Positions 5,206-8,619 of a stretch of DNA of 8,619 bases are shown in pieces. The notes under the pieces were generated by a model. That model worked only from the letters and a program-made list of their open reading frames with translations. It was not told the DNA's origin and ran no database searches. How positions within the stretch are numbered: position 1 is the stretch's first letter; every line of letters starts with the position of its first letter. This stretch comes from Endozoicomonadaceae bacterium (lineage in GTDB: Bacteria; Pseudomonadota; Gammaproteobacteria; Pseudomonadales; Endozoicomonadaceae), in contig JAGLCE010000134.1 in the NCBI GenBank assembly GCA_023146365.1, positions 1 to 8,619 of the forward strand, written 5' to 3'. Made by a program: the position numbers and the translations under genes.

Positions 5206-8200
5206 AAGATTTATCTATCATATCAGACGAACGAAAGAGAAAAAGTACGGGCGATTTTTATTTCGCTAATGATACGTTATCCAAGCAACGTATTATTGAT
5301 AAATTAAGCCGTGAGCACTCTCCTTGGTTCTATATTTGTTCTCTGGAAGATATTGAAAAACACGGTCTAATTCAACAAGTTTGGCTAAAAGATGGCACAT
5401 TATGTAAAGAAGAGGGTCGGCTGTTTATTGAGAAGCCCCTCACCCTTATTTTTGACCTGACGACCATGACACCTGGTGAGATCGCCAGCTTTAATGACAT
5501 GCTTCAGGTTGAACCTAGATGTAATGACAAACCATTGGGCGCTCACGTTAGACGGGTATTCCTGGTCAACAAAGCGATGCTGAATAGAAAAAATATAACG
5601 AATCCAGATCTGTGGCGCAGACTGGGACAAATGTCACAAAAAGAGATTCCAGAAGCAGATAGTTTCTCGAATTCTATAACCGATGAAGCATTGCTGGCTC
5701 AACAAACAACAGAAAAAATTCCGACCAGAAAATCGCAAAATATCATTGATTTTTCCGTTTCCGATGAGTGGTATTTTTTGCTGTTTGGCGGCATCACGAT
5801 AAATGAGTTTGGACAACTTATTTTTTCTAAAGGTGCATTGGCCGACCTTGGCGATGATACTCATTTGGTGTTAAAAAACGCTCCATGGAACAGTACTGGT
5901 TTTAAAAAAGCGATAGCAACGGTACTACGAGCGGGCGGGTTTGAAGCCAATCGGCAATGGGTCGGGCTTCCTGATAATATCACGCTCACCAGAAAGGATG
6001 TTTCTACCTCTGAACTGAATAGCTTGAAAAACAACATACTCAAAGAAAAGGAGATGTTCAGCGCTCAAGAGAGGTTCGTTTGCATTAACTCACGTTCGAT
6101 AGAGAACCTGCAAGGTAGTACAAGGATAGAAGGCACCCTGGTTGTTAAAGCTGATATGCTGGCCATTCTGATGAATGGTTCCAAACAGTTGGTGATCACC
6201 GGTGAGCTGGAAGAAAAACAGTGGCTATGGTTATTCGCTAAACTGGATAAGTTCCCAGAAGATAAACGACCGTCACTGTTTAGCAATCTGCCGCCTGCGT
6301 GGTTGCTTAGGGATATGCGTAAGCACAAAGCTGGAAATCTCAAGTCATTGTATAAAAACGACCGTGTAAACCGTTCTTTTATCTATAAGATCAACCCAAA
6401 TGATACGCTTGAATCTCTACAGCAGGTGAGCTTGAATAGCCAGAATAACTTTAAGTTCTCCCTGACCAATAGCCTTTTGATGGATAGTCTGGTGAGTGGT
6501 CGTCCTGTCATTCTGGGCGGATTGGAGCGCAATCCAACGCTGGCGGCAAACTTGGAAACGTTATTGTTACCGCACCCTTACCTGTTTATTTATGGTCATA
6601 AAGTTGATCTGCCTAATGCCAAGGTGACATTGATCAGACCTGCGAAGGGGAAAATGACGAATTCCTCGCTCATTAACCAACTATTCAGTATTCCCAGTCA
6701 AAGGAGATCACAGCTTGAAAACCCTCTTTATTCGCTGTTGAAGTTACTGCCACGCACTCATCAAAAAAACTATCCCAATACGCCGCACTGGAGTTCTGAT
6801 ACGTTTGAGTATCAGCTGGATCGACAAATTGCTGCAGAACAACAGTCGGATGGCAGCAATGAACTGATGCCCTGTCATAAACGCTTTGCATTGCGTGTTT
6901 TTCTAGCGAAACCATACCGTGGCAATTCTGCTGTTTACAGTTACATTAAGGCAAAAATTGCTCAGTATTATCCAGATGAATTCACTGACAACCGATCGGA
7001 TCGGTCAGCCTTGCAGCAGTGGATTGCAAAGCATCCAATCATCGACATGGAAAGCATCAAGAGGGATTTCTGGATACTGGCTCGACACTGCCCAGTGGAT
7101 GTGCACGCATCGATTAATAAGATAGATGAGATTGATGAAGCTTCATTAAACAGGCTGGCAACTCATTTGGTCGGCGCAGCTGATACATCTTGCCAGTCTA
7201 CACTGGCTTATCACTTAGAGGTTGACCTCACACTCGCCAGAGAGCAATCATCTTTTGATGGAGTGATGCGCTCAACCTTGAGAGATGCTTTGATCGCCAA
7301 TAAAGCATCGCTAAAGCCGACTACGGTCATCAGCAAAACGGTCGCTTTACTGGAAGAAAAAATAGTTCTCGTTCTTGCGAGGACTCAGAGTGATAAACAA
7401 AAAGCAAAAGAAATAAAGAAGATACTGGCTCTTTATTTCCAGGGTGGTCAATTACCCGATGGCTATCAAAACCTGCCGGATTCCCTGTTCACTCATCAGC
7501 GTCACACGCGTGCCAGGCAACAACGGCGTCTGGCTCGTTTGACTGACCTGATTCAGTTGCATCCCATTGTATTTTTGCAGGGCGAAGCGGGGGCTGGAAA
7601 GACATTTATGGCCAAGGCGGTTGCAGAGAAGGCCGGTTATTCAAGTTGCAAGGTCGTTCAGCTTGGCCCCAACCAAGCAGCCGATGAACTGTTTGGCGGA
7701 CAACAGTTGAAACGTTATACCGTTGACAATAAGACGGATCACTGTAGCGAGTTTCATCAAGGGCCACTCTTGGAGTGGGCATCGTCTGCTCATCCGGAAC
7801 TGTTGCTACTTGATGAAGCCAATTTGGCGCCAGTAGAGTTGCTGTCGCCACTGGTCGGTCTGCTCCGAAAACGGCCTGAACTCCATTATCAGGGGCATCA
7901 ATACCCGTTAACCGACAAACATCGGATTATTATGACCGGTAATCCGGAACATTATGCAGGGCGACATCTGGACCCAGTACTTCAATCACGGATACCCATC
8001 TTATTTTATCCTCCCCTTCAGGAGAGCGTACTGGCTGATTCCATCATTCTGCCAAACTTGCCCAACTGGTCTTCTGGTCAGAAACAGCAAGCCTGTGATC
8101 GGATAATAACACTGTTCAACTGTTTTAAGGAGCTGGTGCCGAGAGACTTGGTCACCTCGAGGGATATCAAGGATGTGCTGGTGACTGTTCATCAGATTCT

Positions 8201-8609
8201 CAGCCATTATCCTAAGCCGTTGAAGAATCCCACGGAAAAGCAGATCAATGCACTGATTCGACGAGCGTTTATGGACAGCCTTGCTGGCGCTATTAGCGAG
8301 GATTATCAACAAGGTTTGAACTCGCTCAATGATTGGTATCAGAGTCGGTTCCCAGAAGACCGATCGGTCATGATCAATATGGATCAGATATTTGGCGCGT
8401 TTGTACAACAATTGCAGGCAGAAAATCCCGATGCATACTTTTCACCAGCTCCTATTCGACAACTGGTCTACCACTATTGGCAACATCTGGATAAGGGTGA
8501 GGGAGAGCGGGTCGCTTTGCTGGTAGAAGGGCAGACGGGTTGGGGTAAAGACTTTGTTTTAGATAAAACTATTAAGTTGTGGCAGCAGCAGCAGCGAGAC
8601 TGTAAATAA
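5154..8609 (+). CDS. Large dynein/midasin-like AAA+ ATPase, probably C-terminally truncated
   Basis: The frame is open from 5115 but has no ATG; the first possible start is TTG 5154 (1151 residues, numbered from it), without a Shine-Dalgarno, so initiation probably depends on the frame before it. Residues 1-35 are polar. A complete AAA+ core of the AAA_5 type lies at about 780-960: Walker A GEAGAGKT (810-817), Walker B LLLLDEANLAP (883-893, D887 and E888), sensor 1 MTGNPEHYAGR (N930) and an arginine finger in LDPVLQSRIPIL (R946). These residues are those of dynein, midasin, McrB and MoxR relatives, which use ATP to remodel protein complexes. Residues 443-498 (RPVILGGLERN...YGHKVDLPNAKVTLIRP) align by eye with that Walker B to sensor 1 stretch but lack the D-E pair, so they look like an inactive AAA unit; 85-143 may be another. 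A second Walker A, GQTGWGKD (1126-1133), is followed by only 18 residues, ending QQQQRDCK. The rest of that module is missing, so the gene is truncated or frameshifted. The substrate is unknown. The ATPase fold is certain; any specific role is not. Confidence 0.85.
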   Translation: MDQRSSASLEASFDNGIEDLSIISDERKRKSTGDFYFANDTLSKQRIIDKLSREHSPWFYICSLEDIEKHGLIQQVWLKDGTLCKEEGRLFIEKPLTLIFDLTTMTPGEIASFNDMLQVEPRCNDKPLGAHVRRVFLVNKAMLNRKNITNPDLWRRLGQMSQKEIPEADSFSNSITDEALLAQQTTEKIPTRKSQNIIDFSVSDEWYFLLFGGITINEFGQLIFSKGALADLGDDTHLVLKNAPWNSTGFKKAIATVLRAGGFEANRQWVGLPDNITLTRKDVSTSELNSLKNNILKEKEMFSAQERFVCINSRSIENLQGSTRIEGTLVVKADMLAILMNGSKQLVITGELEEKQWLWLFAKLDKFPEDKRPSLFSNLPPAWLLRDMRKHKAGNLKSLYKNDRVNRSFIYKINPNDTLESLQQVSLNSQNNFKFSLTNSLLMDSLVSGRPVILGGLERNPTLAANLETLLLPHPYLFIYGHKVDLPNAKVTLIRPAKGKMTNSSLINQLFSIPSQRRSQLENPLYSLLKLLPRTHQKNYPNTPHWSSDTFEYQLDRQIAAEQQSDGSNELMPCHKRFALRVFLAKPYRGNSAVYSYIKAKIAQYYPDEFTDNRSDRSALQQWIAKHPIIDMESIKRDFWILARHCPVDVHASINKIDEIDEASLNRLATHLVGAADTSCQSTLAYHLEVDLTLAREQSSFDGVMRSTLRDALIANKASLKPTTVISKTVALLEEKIVLVLARTQSDKQKAKEIKKILALYFQGGQLPDGYQNLPDSLFTHQRHTRARQQRRLARLTDLIQLHPIVFLQGEAGAGKTFMAKAVAEKAGYSSCKVVQLGPNQAADELFGGQQLKRYTVDNKTDHCSEFHQGPLLEWASSAHPELLLLDEANLAPVELLSPLVGLLRKRPELHYQGHQYPLTDKHRIIMTGNPEHYAGRHLDPVLQSRIPILFYPPLQESVLADSIILPNLPNWSSGQKQQACDRIITLFNCFKELVPRDLVTSRDIKDVLVTVHQILSHYPKPLKNPTEKQINALIRRAFMDSLAGAISEDYQQGLNSLNDWYQSRFPEDRSVMINMDQIFGAFVQQLQAENPDAYFSPAPIRQLVYHYWQHLDKGEGERVALLVEGQTGWGKDFVLDKTIKLWQQQQRDCK

Positions 8610-8619
8610 CTCTGTGTAT

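Noticed and set aside
8001..8411. 136-codon minus-strand frame
   Set aside because: Fully antisense to the well-supported AAA+ gene and its product shows no domain.

Overview
The window looks like a chromosome segment from a host-associated gammaproteobacterium. The evidence is a proteobacterial RmuC, next to an AT-rich gene resembling the ShET2/EspL/OspD group of secreted cysteine-protease effectors, next to a very large AAA+ protein of the dynein/midasin-like kind. This mix would fit an Endozoicomonas-like symbiont genome. That taxonomic guess is inference from gene content, not from a marker gene.

Layout: (1) 1-638 has no convincing intact gene. It holds scraps of open frame, a G-quadruplex-type G-run series (472-498) and a perfect REP-like palindrome (536-561). 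(2) 639-2153 is an intact rmuC and the only clear housekeeping gene. (3) 2154-2990 is decayed DNA: an open frame with no start codon, a terminator-like hairpin with a T6 run, and the interrupted remains of an IS4-type transposase. (4) 2997-4604 encodes a 535-residue protein with an N-terminal membrane segment, a Cys-His-Asp papain-like motif set and five roughly 43-residue ankyrin-like repeats. It is probably an effector toxin acting in a eukaryotic host cell. (5) 4605-4971 has no intact gene; a 14-bp direct repeat near its end duplicates the start of the next gene. (6) 4972-8609 is a short polar open frame followed, in the -1 frame, by a long AAA+ ATPase frame. The two are linked at an A_AAA_AAG heptamer, the classic bacterial -1 slippery sequence, and the long frame has neither an ATG nor a ribosome binding site of its own. 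The long frame carries one complete AAA+ core (Walker A, Walker B, sensor 1, arginine finger), at least one AAA-like unit that has lost its catalytic residues, and a second Walker A only 18 residues before the stop codon.

No operon joins the three main genes: all are on the + strand, but gaps of about 840 and 370 bases full of relics separate them. The picture is a stable housekeeping gene followed by a recombination-prone accessory block of host-interaction genes. The most interesting points are the possible frameshift fusion of the AAA+ protein, its abrupt end inside a second AAA module, and the effector-like protease with an unusual membrane segment.
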